NCBI GenBank assembly: GCA_035547695.1
Contig: DASZUK010000008.1
Span: forward strand, 1-64,000
Length of the DNA: 64,000 nt
Source of the DNA: DASZUK01 sp035547695
Lineage (GTDB): Bacteria > Actinomycetota > Acidimicrobiia > Acidimicrobiales > RAAP-2
Direction: 5' to 3'
Notes under the pieces: model-generated
The model's input: only the letters and a program-made list of their open reading frames with translations
The model's database searches: none
What the model was told of the DNA's origin: nothing
Translations under genes and position numbers: made by a program
Shown: piece by piece, positions 33,968 to 41,843 of the stretch
Layout of the letters: each line of letters starts with the position of its first letter
How positions within the stretch are numbered: the first letter of the stretch is position 1

Positions 33968-34570
33968 CTACCAACGACCCCGGTGGACCCGTCCGCCGGC
34001 CGGCGCCGGCCGGTCCAGCGACCGCGACCGGTGGTCGTGGCCGTCGGGATGGCCCAGCAGCACCGTCCCGAACAGCCGCCACCCCTCCGGCACCCCCAGG
34101 GCCTCCAGCAGGGCGGCCTCCCCGCGGAAGTTGCCCAGGAAGCAGGCCCCCAGGCCGGCCCCGGTGGCCCCGAGCAGCAGGGTCATGGTGGCGAAGGCGG
34201 CGTCCCCGAACCAGTACGGCACCGGCCAGGCCCCCTCGGCTTCGTCCAGCCCCGACCCGGCCTTGTCGGCCTCCCCGTACCGGGCCAGGTACGCCGGCGG
34301 GGACGCCAGCGACAGCGCCACCACCGGGGCCCGGGACAGGCCGGGCCACCGGGGCGACCGGGCCCGCCAGTCCCCGGTGGTGGCGTGCGCCCAGTAGGTG
34401 GCCGTCTGGTCCGGCCCGGCCAGCACCAGCCAGGCGGTGCCCCGGGTGTTGCCGGCCGACGGCGCCCGCAGCGCCTGGTCCAGCAGCCCGTCCACCAGGT
34501 CGGGGTCGACCGGGCGGTCGGCGAAGCTCCGCACCATCCCCCGCCGCCGCACCGCCTCGCCCAGGTCCAC
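33968..34570 (-). CDS. nitroreductase-family flavoprotein
   Basis: A 200-residue FMN protein. VRSFADRPVDPDLVDGLLDQ and APSAGNTRG at the N-terminus are the FMN-binding signature of the nitroreductase fold, GATGAGLGACFLGNF lies in the middle, and the end VHRGRW is usual. It probably acts as a dimer and reduces or oxidises small substrates with NAD(P)H; the substrate is unknown. It begins with GTG at 34570 and is divergent from the rhodanese-MoeB gene by 109 nt. Confidence 0.87.
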   Translation of the reverse strand: MDLGEAVRRRGMVRSFADRPVDPDLVDGLLDQALRAPSAGNTRGTAWLVLAGPDQTATYWAHATTGDWRARSPRWPGLSRAPVVALSLASPPAYLARYGEADKAGSGLDEAEGAWPVPYWFGDAAFATMTLLLGATGAGLGACFLGNFRGEAALLEALGVPEGWRLFGTVLLGHPDGHDHRSRSLDRPAPAGGRVHRGRW

Positions 34571-34631
34571 GGTGCCTGTCTAGCCCGTATGCCCCCGCCG
34601 GAGCCCAGGGCGGGAATGTTGACCCCGCTGG

Positions 34632-34637
34632 TAGGGT
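34632..34637 (+). promoter_or_regulatory. -10 box of the rhodanese-MoeB gene
   Basis: TAGGGT, 42 nt before the ATG at 34680. With the ribosome site ggagg at 34670-34674 this gene has an ordinary leader, in contrast to most units here. Confidence 0.35.
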
Positions 34638-34679
34638 TTCAACTGTCAGCGAACCCGAAGGACGAGGTCGGAGGTCGAC

Positions 34680-35837
34680 ATGCCCACGCCGAGAGAGCTG
34701 CTGAACCAGGCCAAGGCGGTGATCACCGAGGTCGACGCCGACGACGCCGAGCGCCGGCTGGGGCAGTCCACGTTCCTGGACGTCCGGGAGCCCGACGAGT
34801 ACGAGCAGGGGGCCCTGCCCGACGCCGTGCACCTGCCCCGTGGCCACCTGGAGTTCCAGGTGGAGGGCCGGATCCCGGACAAGTCGACCCCGTTGGTGGT
34901 CTACTGCGCCGGCGGGGTGCGCTCCGCGTTCGCCGCCAAGACCCTGGGCGAGCTGGGGTACACCGACGTGGTGTCCCTGGTCGGCGGGTTCAACAAGTGG
35001 AAGGACGAGGGCAAGCCGTGGTCGGCGCCCCGGACGCTGTCGGCGGACCAGCGCAACCGGTACCAGCGGCACCTGCTGCTGCCGGAGGTGGGGGAGGCCG
35101 GGCAGCAGAAGCTGCTGGAGTCCAAGGTGCTGTTGCTGGGGGCCGGCGGCCTGGGGTCCCCCGCCGCCCTCTACCTGGCCGCCGCCGGGGTCGGCACCCT
35201 GGGCATCATCGACATGGACGTGGTGGACGAGTCCAACCTGCAGCGGCAGATCCTGCACAACATGGACCGGATCGGCGAGCGGAAGGTGGACTCGGCCAAG
35301 AAGACCCTGACGCTGCTGAACCCGGACGTCAACGTGGTGACCTACGACGTCCGGCTGGGCGCCGACAACGTCCTGAACATCATCGACGGCTACGACCTGA
35401 TCGTGGACGGCACCGACAACTTCCCGACCCGGTACCTGGTCAACGACGCCGCCCTGTTGAAGCGGATCCCGGTGGTCCACGGGTCCATCTTCCGGTTCGA
35501 GGGCTCGGTGACGGTGTTCGACCCCTACAACGGCCCGTGCTACCGCTGCCTGATCCCGGAGCCGCCGCCGGCGGAGCTGGCCCCGTCCTGCTCCGAAGCC
35601 GGGGTGCTGGGGGTGCTGCCCGGCATCGTCGGCTCCATCCAGGCCATCGAGGCCATCAAGCTGCTGCTCGGCCTCGGCGACCCCCTGGTCGGCCGGCTGC
35701 TGTCGTACGACGCCATGGAGGAGTCCTTCCGGACCTTCAAGGTCCGCCGTGACCCGGCCTGCCCGGCCTGCGGCCCCGACGCCGGCGACATCGTCATCGC
35801 CGAGTACGACGACCTCTGCATGCCCCACAACCACTGA
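34680..35837 (+). CDS. rhodanese-MoeB/ThiF adenylyltransferase fusion (sulfur carrier activation)
   Basis: A 385-residue two-domain enzyme. Residues about 16-115 are a rhodanese with the persulfide cysteine C76 (VVYCAGGVRSAF). Residues about 122-385 are an E1-like adenylyltransferase: LLLGAGGLGSPAALYLA, DESNLQRQILH, and zinc cysteines CYRC and CPAC. It adenylates and sulfurates the C-terminal glycine of a ThiS/MoaD-type carrier. In the common actinobacterial MoeZ the rhodanese is at the C-terminus; here the order is reversed. Clear ribosome site ggagg 5 nt from the ATG. No thiS or moaD gene is close. Confidence 0.92.
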   Translation: MPTPRELLNQAKAVITEVDADDAERRLGQSTFLDVREPDEYEQGALPDAVHLPRGHLEFQVEGRIPDKSTPLVVYCAGGVRSAFAAKTLGELGYTDVVSLVGGFNKWKDEGKPWSAPRTLSADQRNRYQRHLLLPEVGEAGQQKLLESKVLLLGAGGLGSPAALYLAAAGVGTLGIIDMDVVDESNLQRQILHNMDRIGERKVDSAKKTLTLLNPDVNVVTYDVRLGADNVLNIIDGYDLIVDGTDNFPTRYLVNDAALLKRIPVVHGSIFRFEGSVTVFDPYNGPCYRCLIPEPPPAELAPSCSEAGVLGVLPGIVGSIQAIEAIKLLLGLGDPLVGRLLSYDAMEESFRTFKVRRDPACPACGPDAGDIVIAEYDDLCMPHNH

Positions 35838-35890
35838 CCCGGTCCGGCCGGTGGGCCCGGTCCACGTGGGCGGCCCGTCCGGGCCTCTCC

Positions 35891-35896
35891 TAACCT
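35891..35896 (+). promoter_or_regulatory. -10 box of leaderless mutase transcript
   Basis: TAACCT, 6 nt before the GTG at 35903. Confidence 0.5.
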
Positions 35897-35902
35897 GGGT
35901 CC

Positions 35903-37492
35903 GTGGCAGCGAACGACGACGAGCGACGGACCGACTCGGGCATCGAGGTGCGCCCGGTGTACACCGCGGCCGACCTGGAGGGCTGGGACCCGGAGACCAA
36001 GCTGGGCAGCCCGGGGCGGTACCCGTACACCCGCGGGGTGCACGCCGAGATGTACCGGCGGCGGCTGTGGACCATGCGGCAGTACGCCGGGTTCGGCACC
36101 GCCGAGTCGACCAACGAGCGGTTCAAGTTCCTGCTGGCCGCCGGCCAGACCGGGCTGTCGTGCGCCTTCGACCTCCCCACCCAGATGGGCTACGACTCCG
36201 ACCACCCCCGGGCGGAGGGCGAGGTCGGCAAGGTCGGGGTGGCCATCGACTCCCTGGCCGACATGCGGCTCCTGCTGGCCGACCTGCCGCTGGACACGGT
36301 GACCACGTCCATGACCATCAACGCCACCGCGGCCGTCCTGCTGCTGCTGTACCAACTGGTGGCCGAGGAGCAGGGGGTGCCGGGGGAGAAGGTCGGCGGC
36401 ACCATCCAGAACGACATCCTGAAGGAGTACGTGGCCCGGGGCACCTACATCTACCCGCCACGGCCGTCCATGCGGCTGATCGTGGACACCTTCGCCTACT
36501 GCCGGGACCACCTGCCCAACTGGAACACCATCTCCATCTCCGGCTACCACATCCGGGAGGCCGGGTCCACGGCGGTGCAGGAGGTGGCGTTCACCCTGGC
36601 CGACGGCATCGCCTACGTGGAGGCCGCCCTGGCCGCCGGGCTGGCGGTCGACCAGTTCGCCCCGCGGCTGTCCTTCTTCTTCAACGCCCACAACAACCTG
36701 TTCGAGGAGGTGGCCAAGTTCCGCGCCGCCCGCCGGATGTGGGCCCGGATCATGACGGAGCGGTTCGGGGCCAAGGACGACCGGTCCAAGGTGCTGCGGT
36801 TCCACACCCAGACCGGCGGGTCCACCCTGACCGCCCAGCAGCCCGAGAACAACATCGTCCGGGTCACCGTCCAGGCCCTGTCGGCGGCGCTCGGCGGCAC
36901 CCAGAGCCTGCACACCAACGGGTTCGACGAGGCCCTCGGGCTGCCGACCACCCGGGCGGCCAAGATCGCGCTGCGGACCCAGCAGATCGTGGGGTACGAG
37001 TCCGGCGTCGCCGACACCGTGGACCCGCTGGCCGGGTCCTACTTCGTGGAGTCGCTGACCGACGAGGTGGAGCGGGGGGCGCTGGCCTACCTGGACCGGA
37101 TCGACCGGCTCGGCGGCGCCGTGGCGGCCATCGAGGCCCGGTTCATGCAGGACGAGATCGAGTCGGCGGCCTACGCCTATGCCAAGGCGGTGGACGACGG
37201 CGAGAAGGTGGTGGTGGGCGTCAACAGGTTCATCGACGAGGACCGCGAAGCGGCGGAGGTGTTCCCGATCGACGTCGACCTGCAGCGGTCCCAGGTGGCC
37301 CGGGTGGGCCGGGTCCGGGCCGAGCGGGACCAGGTGGCGGTGGACGCCGCCCTGGACGACGTCCGCGCCGCGGCCCGGGGGACCCAGAACCTGCTGGTGC
37401 CGATGAAGGAGGCCCTGCGCCGGATGGCCACCCTCGGCGAGGTGTCCGACGTGCTCCGGGGGGAGTTCGGGGTCTACCAGCCCGGAGGGTGA
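35903..37492 (+). CDS. methylmalonyl-CoA mutase family, large (catalytic) subunit
   Basis: A 529-residue TIM-barrel subunit of an adenosylcobalamin-dependent acyl-CoA mutase. RYPYTRGVHAEMYRRRLWTM (substrate entrance), RQYAGFGTAESTNERF, and the later HTQTGGSTLTAQQPENN and GYESGVADTVDPLAGSYF are family hallmarks. There is no B12-binding domain (no DxHxxG-SxL), so it needs a separate small subunit, as in isobutyryl- or ethylmalonyl-type and some methylmalonyl-CoA mutases. None is within this window. Its cofactor would be made by the adenosyltransferase at 25.7 kb. The exact substrate is not proved. Confidence 0.92.
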   Translation: MAANDDERRTDSGIEVRPVYTAADLEGWDPETKLGSPGRYPYTRGVHAEMYRRRLWTMRQYAGFGTAESTNERFKFLLAAGQTGLSCAFDLPTQMGYDSDHPRAEGEVGKVGVAIDSLADMRLLLADLPLDTVTTSMTINATAAVLLLLYQLVAEEQGVPGEKVGGTIQNDILKEYVARGTYIYPPRPSMRLIVDTFAYCRDHLPNWNTISISGYHIREAGSTAVQEVAFTLADGIAYVEAALAAGLAVDQFAPRLSFFFNAHNNLFEEVAKFRAARRMWARIMTERFGAKDDRSKVLRFHTQTGGSTLTAQQPENNIVRVTVQALSAALGGTQSLHTNGFDEALGLPTTRAAKIALRTQQIVGYESGVADTVDPLAGSYFVESLTDEVERGALAYLDRIDRLGGAVAAIEARFMQDEIESAAYAYAKAVDDGEKVVVGVNRFIDEDREAAEVFPIDVDLQRSQVARVGRVRAERDQVAVDAALDDVRAAARGTQNLLVPMKEALRRMATLGEVSDVLRGEFGVYQPGG

Positions 37493-37498
37493 CCGCTG

Positions 37499-37795
37499 CT
37501 AGGCGGCGTCGACCTGGCCGAAGTGCTGGAGCACCGGCCCGGGCCGGTAGAACCGGGTCATCGCCTCACGCCATTCGGCGAAGGCCGCGGACTGCTGGAA
37601 GCCCTCCAGGTGGTCCTCCAGGGTGTCCCACTCCACCAGCAACAGGTACAGGTTGGGCACTTCGAGGCAGCGGGACAGCCGTAACGACCGGAACCCCGGC
37701 GACGCGGCGATCAGCCCCTTGGTGAGGGTGAACGCCTCTTCGAACTCTTCTTCCTGCCCCGGCACCACGTCCAGGACCACATGCTCGGTGATCAT
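37499..37795 (-). CDS. antibiotic biosynthesis monooxygenase (ABM) domain protein
   Basis: A 98-residue ferredoxin-like protein. MITEHVVLDVVPGQEEEFEE, followed by SPGFRSLRLSRC and LYLLLVEWDTLEDHLEGF, is the ABM pattern found in small monooxygenases and heme-degrading or detoxifying dimers. Function is unknown. Its stop is 4 nt from the end of the mutase gene on the other strand. Confidence 0.85.
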   Translation of the reverse strand: MITEHVVLDVVPGQEEEFEEAFTLTKGLIAASPGFRSLRLSRCLEVPNLYLLLVEWDTLEDHLEGFQQSAAFAEWREAMTRFYRPGPVLQHFGQVDAA

Positions 37796-37829
37796 CCCTG
37801 CATCATGGCCCAGGGCCGCCGGAGGGCGC

Positions 37830-39011
37830 TCAGCCGGCCCGGCTGAGCAGGTGGTCCCGGATGGCCGGCTGCGTGGCGGCGTCGATGGCCGTCCAGGCCA
37901 TGGCCAGCGACCCGTCCCGGACCGCGGCGTCGGCCGACGGGGTGACGCAGGCGGCGGCGAACGCCGGCTGGTGGTTGACGGCGCCGCCGGCGTCGACGGC
38001 GATGAGCGGGTGGATGGTCGGGACCGCCAGGGACACGTTCGCCATGTCGGTCGACAGCGTCGGCGGTGGCACCCCCTCGTCGTCCAGCGAGAACCGCCGC
38101 CCCAGGGCCTCCGCGTTGGCCCGGTAGGCCGCCAGCAGCCCCGGATCGGGCTCCATGTGCGAGTACACCGGGCACAGCTCCTCGAACTCGACCGAGGCCC
38201 CGGTGGCCACCGCGCCGGCCTCGAAGCAGGCCCGGACCCGCGGCTCCAACACCTCCAGGTCGGCCAGGGTGCGGGCCCGGGCCATGAACCGGCCGGTGGT
38301 CGACGCCGGCACCACGTTGGCCGCCTTGCCGCCGTCCCGGACCACCCCGTGCACCTGGTCGCCGGGACGCAACTGCTGGCGCAGCAGCCCGACGGCCACC
38401 TGGGCCACCGTCATGGCGTCCAGGGCGTTGACCCCCTCCCAGGGCGCCGCCGAGGCGTGGGCCTCCCTGCCGGTGAAGTGCACGTCGAAGTGCGACACCG
38501 CCAGGCAGGTGGCCGTCAGCCGCTCCGTCGGCCACGGGTGCACCATCATGGCGGCGTGCACGCCGTCGAAGGCGCCGCGCTCCAGCATGGTCACCTTGCC
38601 GCCGCCGCCCTCCTCGGCCGGGGTCCCCAGTACCAGCACCGTCAGCCCCAGCCGGTCGGCCAGCGGGGCCAGGGCCAGCCCGGCCCCGACCGCCGTGGCC
38701 GCGATGATGTTGTGGCCGCAGGCGTGCCCCACCCCGGGCAGGGCGTCGTACTCGGCGCAGATGGCCAGCACCAGCGGCCCCGACCCGGCCCGGGCCGACA
38801 ACGCCGTCGGCAGCCCGCAGACCCCCTTGGCCACCTCGAACCCCCCGGCGTCCAGCGCTGCGGCCACCGCCTCCGCCGACCGGTGCTCGGTGAACGCCGT
38901 CTCCGGGTGGCCGTGGATCCGGTGGCTCAGGGCCACCAGGTCCTCCAGGCCGCCGTCCACCCCGGCCCGTGCCGTCCCCTTCGGGTCGCCGGTGCCGGCG
39001 TCCTGGTCCAT
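37830..39011 (-). CDS. M20 family amidohydrolase (AbgB/ACY1L2-like)
   Basis: A 393-residue metallopeptidase of the M20D group. The metal ligands are in GVGHACGHNIIA and TPAEEGGGGK, with the lid-domain HFTGREAHASAAPWEG between. This pattern suits amidohydrolases that split N-acyl amino acids or peptidic dead-end products; p-aminobenzoyl-glutamate-type substrates are possible. No signal peptide. It starts at ATG 39011 with TAGAAC 6 nt upstream, a poor match to the local -10 pattern. Confidence 0.9.
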   Translation of the reverse strand: MDQDAGTGDPKGTARAGVDGGLEDLVALSHRIHGHPETAFTEHRSAEAVAAALDAGGFEVAKGVCGLPTALSARAGSGPLVLAICAEYDALPGVGHACGHNIIAATAVGAGLALAPLADRLGLTVLVLGTPAEEGGGGKVTMLERGAFDGVHAAMMVHPWPTERLTATCLAVSHFDVHFTGREAHASAAPWEGVNALDAMTVAQVAVGLLRQQLRPGDQVHGVVRDGGKAANVVPASTTGRFMARARTLADLEVLEPRVRACFEAGAVATGASVEFEELCPVYSHMEPDPGLLAAYRANAEALGRRFSLDDEGVPPPTLSTDMANVSLAVPTIHPLIAVDAGGAVNHQPAFAAACVTPSADAAVRDGSLAMAWTAIDAATQPAIRDHLLSRAG

Positions 39012-39067
39012 GTGCCGGTTCTAGTCGACGCCGGGCCCCGCCGGTGACGGACCCGGCCGGGTCGGCC

Positions 39068-40843
39068 CTATTCGATGACCGCCACCACGTCGCCGCCGCC
39101 GACCGAGTCGCCGGCGGCCACCCGGATCTCCTTGACGGTGCCGGCCTTGTCGGCGTTGATGGCGTTCTCCATCTTCATGGCCTCCAGCACGCAGACCGTC
39201 TGGCCGGCCTCCACCGCGTCCCCCTCGGCCACCAGCACCTTCACGATGGTGCCCTGCATCGGTACCGTCACCGTCCCCGACCCCGCCGCCGCTGCCCCAC
39301 CGCCGCCGGTCGCCCGCCGCTTCGGGCCGGCCGCCACCCTGGCGGACCCGCCGCCGGCCACCACCGCCACCCCGGGGTCCGGGACCCACAGCTTCAGCCC
39401 GTACCGCCGGCCGTCCACCTCGGCGGTCACCTCCCGCAGCACCCGCTCGGTGCCGTCCTCGGCCGGCGCCGGCACCCCGCCCGGTTCCACCACCAGGCCG
39501 GACAGGTCCAGGGTGTCCTCCACCCACTTCGTCGAGTGCTTCGCCTCGGCGAAGTCCGGGTGGGCCAGGATGGCCACCTCGGCCGGGATGGTGGTCGCCA
39601 CCCCCTCCACCGTGGTCTCCTCCAGGGCCCGCAGCATCCGCCGGCGGGCCAGCTCCCGGTCCTCGGCCCACACCACCAGCTTGGCCACCAGGTTGTCGTA
39701 GTGCTGGCTGACCGTGTCCCCGGACTCGTAGCCGGCGTCCAGCCGTACCCCCGGGCCGGACGGCGCGGCGAACCGGGTGATGGTGCCCGGCGACGGCAGG
39801 AACTTGCCACCCGACGGGTCCTCGGCGTTGATCCGCACCTCGATGGCGTGGCCCCGGCGGTCGATGTCGTCCTGGCCGAACGGCAGCGCCTCCCCCGAGG
39901 CGATCCGCAACTGCCACGCCACCAGGTCCAGGCCGGTCACCAGCTCGGTCACCGGGTGCTCCACCTGCAGCCGGGTGTTCATCTCCAGGAAGTAGAACTC
40001 GCCGTCCTGGTACAAGAACTCCACGGTGCCGGCGTTCACGTACCCGCAGGCCTTCGACACCTTCACCGCCGCCGCCCCCATGGCCTGGCGGACCTCCTCC
40101 GGGAACGCCGGTGCCGGCGACTCCTCCACCAGCTTCTGGTGCCGCCGCTGGCAGGAGCAGTCCCGCTCGCCCAGCCACAGCACGTTGCCGTGGGTGTCCG
40201 CCAGCACCTGCATCTCGATGTGCCGCGGCCACGACAGGTACCGCTCCACGTACACCTCCGGCCGGCCGAAGTAGGCCTGCGCCTCCCGCTGGGCCGACTC
40301 CACCGCCTCGGCCGCCTCCCCGGCGGCGCGCACCACCTTCATCCCCCGGCCCCCACCGCCGTAGGCGGCCTTGATGGCCACCGGCCACCCGTGCTCCTCC
40401 CCGAACGCCACCACCTCGTCCGGGGACGCCAACGGCTCCGACCGGCCCGGCACCCCCTCCACCCCGGCCTCGGCGGCGGCCAGCCGGGAGCTGATCTTGT
40501 CCCCCATGACCTCCATGGCCTCCGGCGGCGGCCCGATGAAGGTCACCCCCCGCTCCGTGATGGCCCGGGCGAAGTCCGGGTTCTCCGAGAAGAACCCGTA
40601 GCCCGGGTGCACGGCGTCCGCCCCGCTCCGCTCGATGGCCCCCAGGATGGCCTCGGTGTTCAGGTAGCTCTCCGCCGCGGTCTGCCCCCCCAGGGCGTAC
40701 GCCTCGTCGGCCAGCCGGACGTGCAGGGCGTCGCGGTCCAGGTCCGAGTAGACGGCCACCGTGGCCACGCCCAGCTCCCGGCAGGTCCGGATCACCCGGA
40801 CGGCGATCTCTCCGCGGTTGGCGATGAGGACCTTCTTGAGCAC
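39068..40843 (-). CDS. acetyl/propionyl-CoA carboxylase alpha subunit (biotin carboxylase plus BCCP)
   Basis: A 591-residue biotin-dependent carboxylase subunit. It starts VLKKVLIANRGEIAVRVIR (GTG 40843), carries the biotin carboxylase ATP-grasp region (AYGGGGRGMKVV, ERDCSCQRRHQK, NTRLQVEHPVTE) and ends with a biotinyl domain, VCVLEAMKMENA, biotin on K557. In actinobacteria such AccA-type subunits pair with different carboxyltransferase betas; none is in the window, so acetyl- or propionyl-CoA use is open. It is divergent from birA, which would biotinylate it. Confidence 0.94.
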   Translation of the reverse strand: MLKKVLIANRGEIAVRVIRTCRELGVATVAVYSDLDRDALHVRLADEAYALGGQTAAESYLNTEAILGAIERSGADAVHPGYGFFSENPDFARAITERGVTFIGPPPEAMEVMGDKISSRLAAAEAGVEGVPGRSEPLASPDEVVAFGEEHGWPVAIKAAYGGGGRGMKVVRAAGEAAEAVESAQREAQAYFGRPEVYVERYLSWPRHIEMQVLADTHGNVLWLGERDCSCQRRHQKLVEESPAPAFPEEVRQAMGAAAVKVSKACGYVNAGTVEFLYQDGEFYFLEMNTRLQVEHPVTELVTGLDLVAWQLRIASGEALPFGQDDIDRRGHAIEVRINAEDPSGGKFLPSPGTITRFAAPSGPGVRLDAGYESGDTVSQHYDNLVAKLVVWAEDRELARRRMLRALEETTVEGVATTIPAEVAILAHPDFAEAKHSTKWVEDTLDLSGLVVEPGGVPAPAEDGTERVLREVTAEVDGRRYGLKLWVPDPGVAVVAGGGSARVAAGPKRRATGGGGAAAAGSGTVTVPMQGTIVKVLVAEGDAVEAGQTVCVLEAMKMENAINADKAGTVKEIRVAAGDSVGGGDVVAVIE

Positions 40844-40900
40844 GTCGTGCCTCTCCCGTCGGTGGCGCCGGCCCCGCTGGCCGGCAGTCGAACCCGTCAA

Positions 40901-40981
40901 CACTGCCACGGCTACGTGGCCTGCCATCACTTCCACGGCTACGTGGCGCGTCATCACTGCCACGGCGCCGTGGCGCGTCAA
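40901..40981 (+). repeat. 27-bp tandem repeat with internal palindrome, three copies
   Basis: Units at 40901-40927, 40928-40954 and 40955-40981, and a partial fourth. Each holds a palindrome-like core, ccacggctacgtgg or ccacggcgccgtgg. It fills the divergent gap between the carboxylase and birA genes. Confidence 0.92.
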
Positions 40982-40996
40982 CACTGTCACGCCCCG

Positions 40997-41002
40997 TAGG
41001 GT
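40997..41002 (+). promoter_or_regulatory. -10 box of leaderless birA transcript
   Basis: TAGGGT, 7 nt before the ATG at 41010. Confidence 0.5.
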
Positions 41003-41009
41003 TCCTGCC

Positions 41010-41831
41010 ATGTCGCCGCCCGGTTCCTGGGCCGTCCACCGGCTGGGCACCGTCGGGTCCACCAACACCTACGTGTCCGACCTGGCCCGCCAGGGGGCAC
41101 CGGCCGGCCTGGTCGCCGTCGCCGACCACCAAACGGCCGGTCGGGGCCGGTTGGGCCGCCGCTGGGAGGCCCCGCCCGGGACCAGCCTGCTCCTGTCCGT
41201 CCTGCTCCGCCCCGTCCTGGACCCCGCCCAGCTCCACCTGTGCACCGCCGCCGTCGCCCTGGCCGCCGCCGCCGCCTGCCGGTCGGTGGCCGGGTCCCGG
41301 CCGGACCACGACCGACCGGACCACGACCGGCCGGACGAGGACTGGCCGGACCTCAAATGGCCCAACGACCTGCTCCTGGACGGCCGCAAGCTGGCCGGGG
41401 TCCTCGCTGAGGCCGATCCCGCCGCCCCCGGCGGCCCACCCGGCTCCGTGGCCGTCGTCGTCGGCATCGGCCTCAACGTCGACTGGTCCGGCCCCCCCGG
41501 GGCCGGCGGCACCTGCCTGGCCGAGCACGCCGGCCGGCCGGTGGACCGGGAGGCACTGCTGCAGGCCCTCCTCACCGAGCTGGGGCCGCGGGTCGAGGCC
41601 CTCGATTCGGCCGAAGGCCGCCACGGCCTGGCCGCCGAGCTGCGCCGCCGGTGCCGCACCCTCGGCCAGCCCGTCCGGGTGGACCTGCCCGACGGCTCGA
41701 TCGACGGGACCGCCGTCGACCTCACCGACGACGGCCACCTGGTGGTGGACACCGCCGCCGGCCGCCGGACCGTGGCCGCCGGCGACGTGGTCCACCTGCG
41801 ACCTTCCGGTGGCGGTCCGGCCGCCAACTAG
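41010..41831 (+). CDS. birA: biotin--[biotin carboxyl-carrier] ligase, monofunctional
   Basis: A 273-residue ligase that attaches biotin to the carrier lysine. GRGRLGRRWEAPPGTSLL is the biotinyl-AMP loop, LKWPNDLLLDGRKLAGVL and GIGLNVDW are the other active-site parts, and a C-terminal SH3-like domain follows. There is no N-terminal helix-turn-helix, so it is not the BirA repressor type. A short repeat insert (RPDHDRPDHDRPDEDWPD) precedes LKWPND. ATG 41010 follows TAGGGT by 7 nt. It is divergent from its likely substrate gene. Confidence 0.93.
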   Translation: MSPPGSWAVHRLGTVGSTNTYVSDLARQGAPAGLVAVADHQTAGRGRLGRRWEAPPGTSLLLSVLLRPVLDPAQLHLCTAAVALAAAAACRSVAGSRPDHDRPDHDRPDEDWPDLKWPNDLLLDGRKLAGVLAEADPAAPGGPPGSVAVVVGIGLNVDWSGPPGAGGTCLAEHAGRPVDREALLQALLTELGPRVEALDSAEGRHGLAAELRRRCRTLGQPVRVDLPDGSIDGTAVDLTDDGHLVVDTAAGRRTVAAGDVVHLRPSGGGPAAN

Positions 41832-41834
41832 GCT
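41829..41834 (+). promoter_or_regulatory. -10 box of rfbB transcript
   Basis: TAGGCT, 9 nt before the ATG at 41844; it spans the stop codon of birA. Confidence 0.4.
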
Positions 41835-41843
41835 GCCTCTTCC

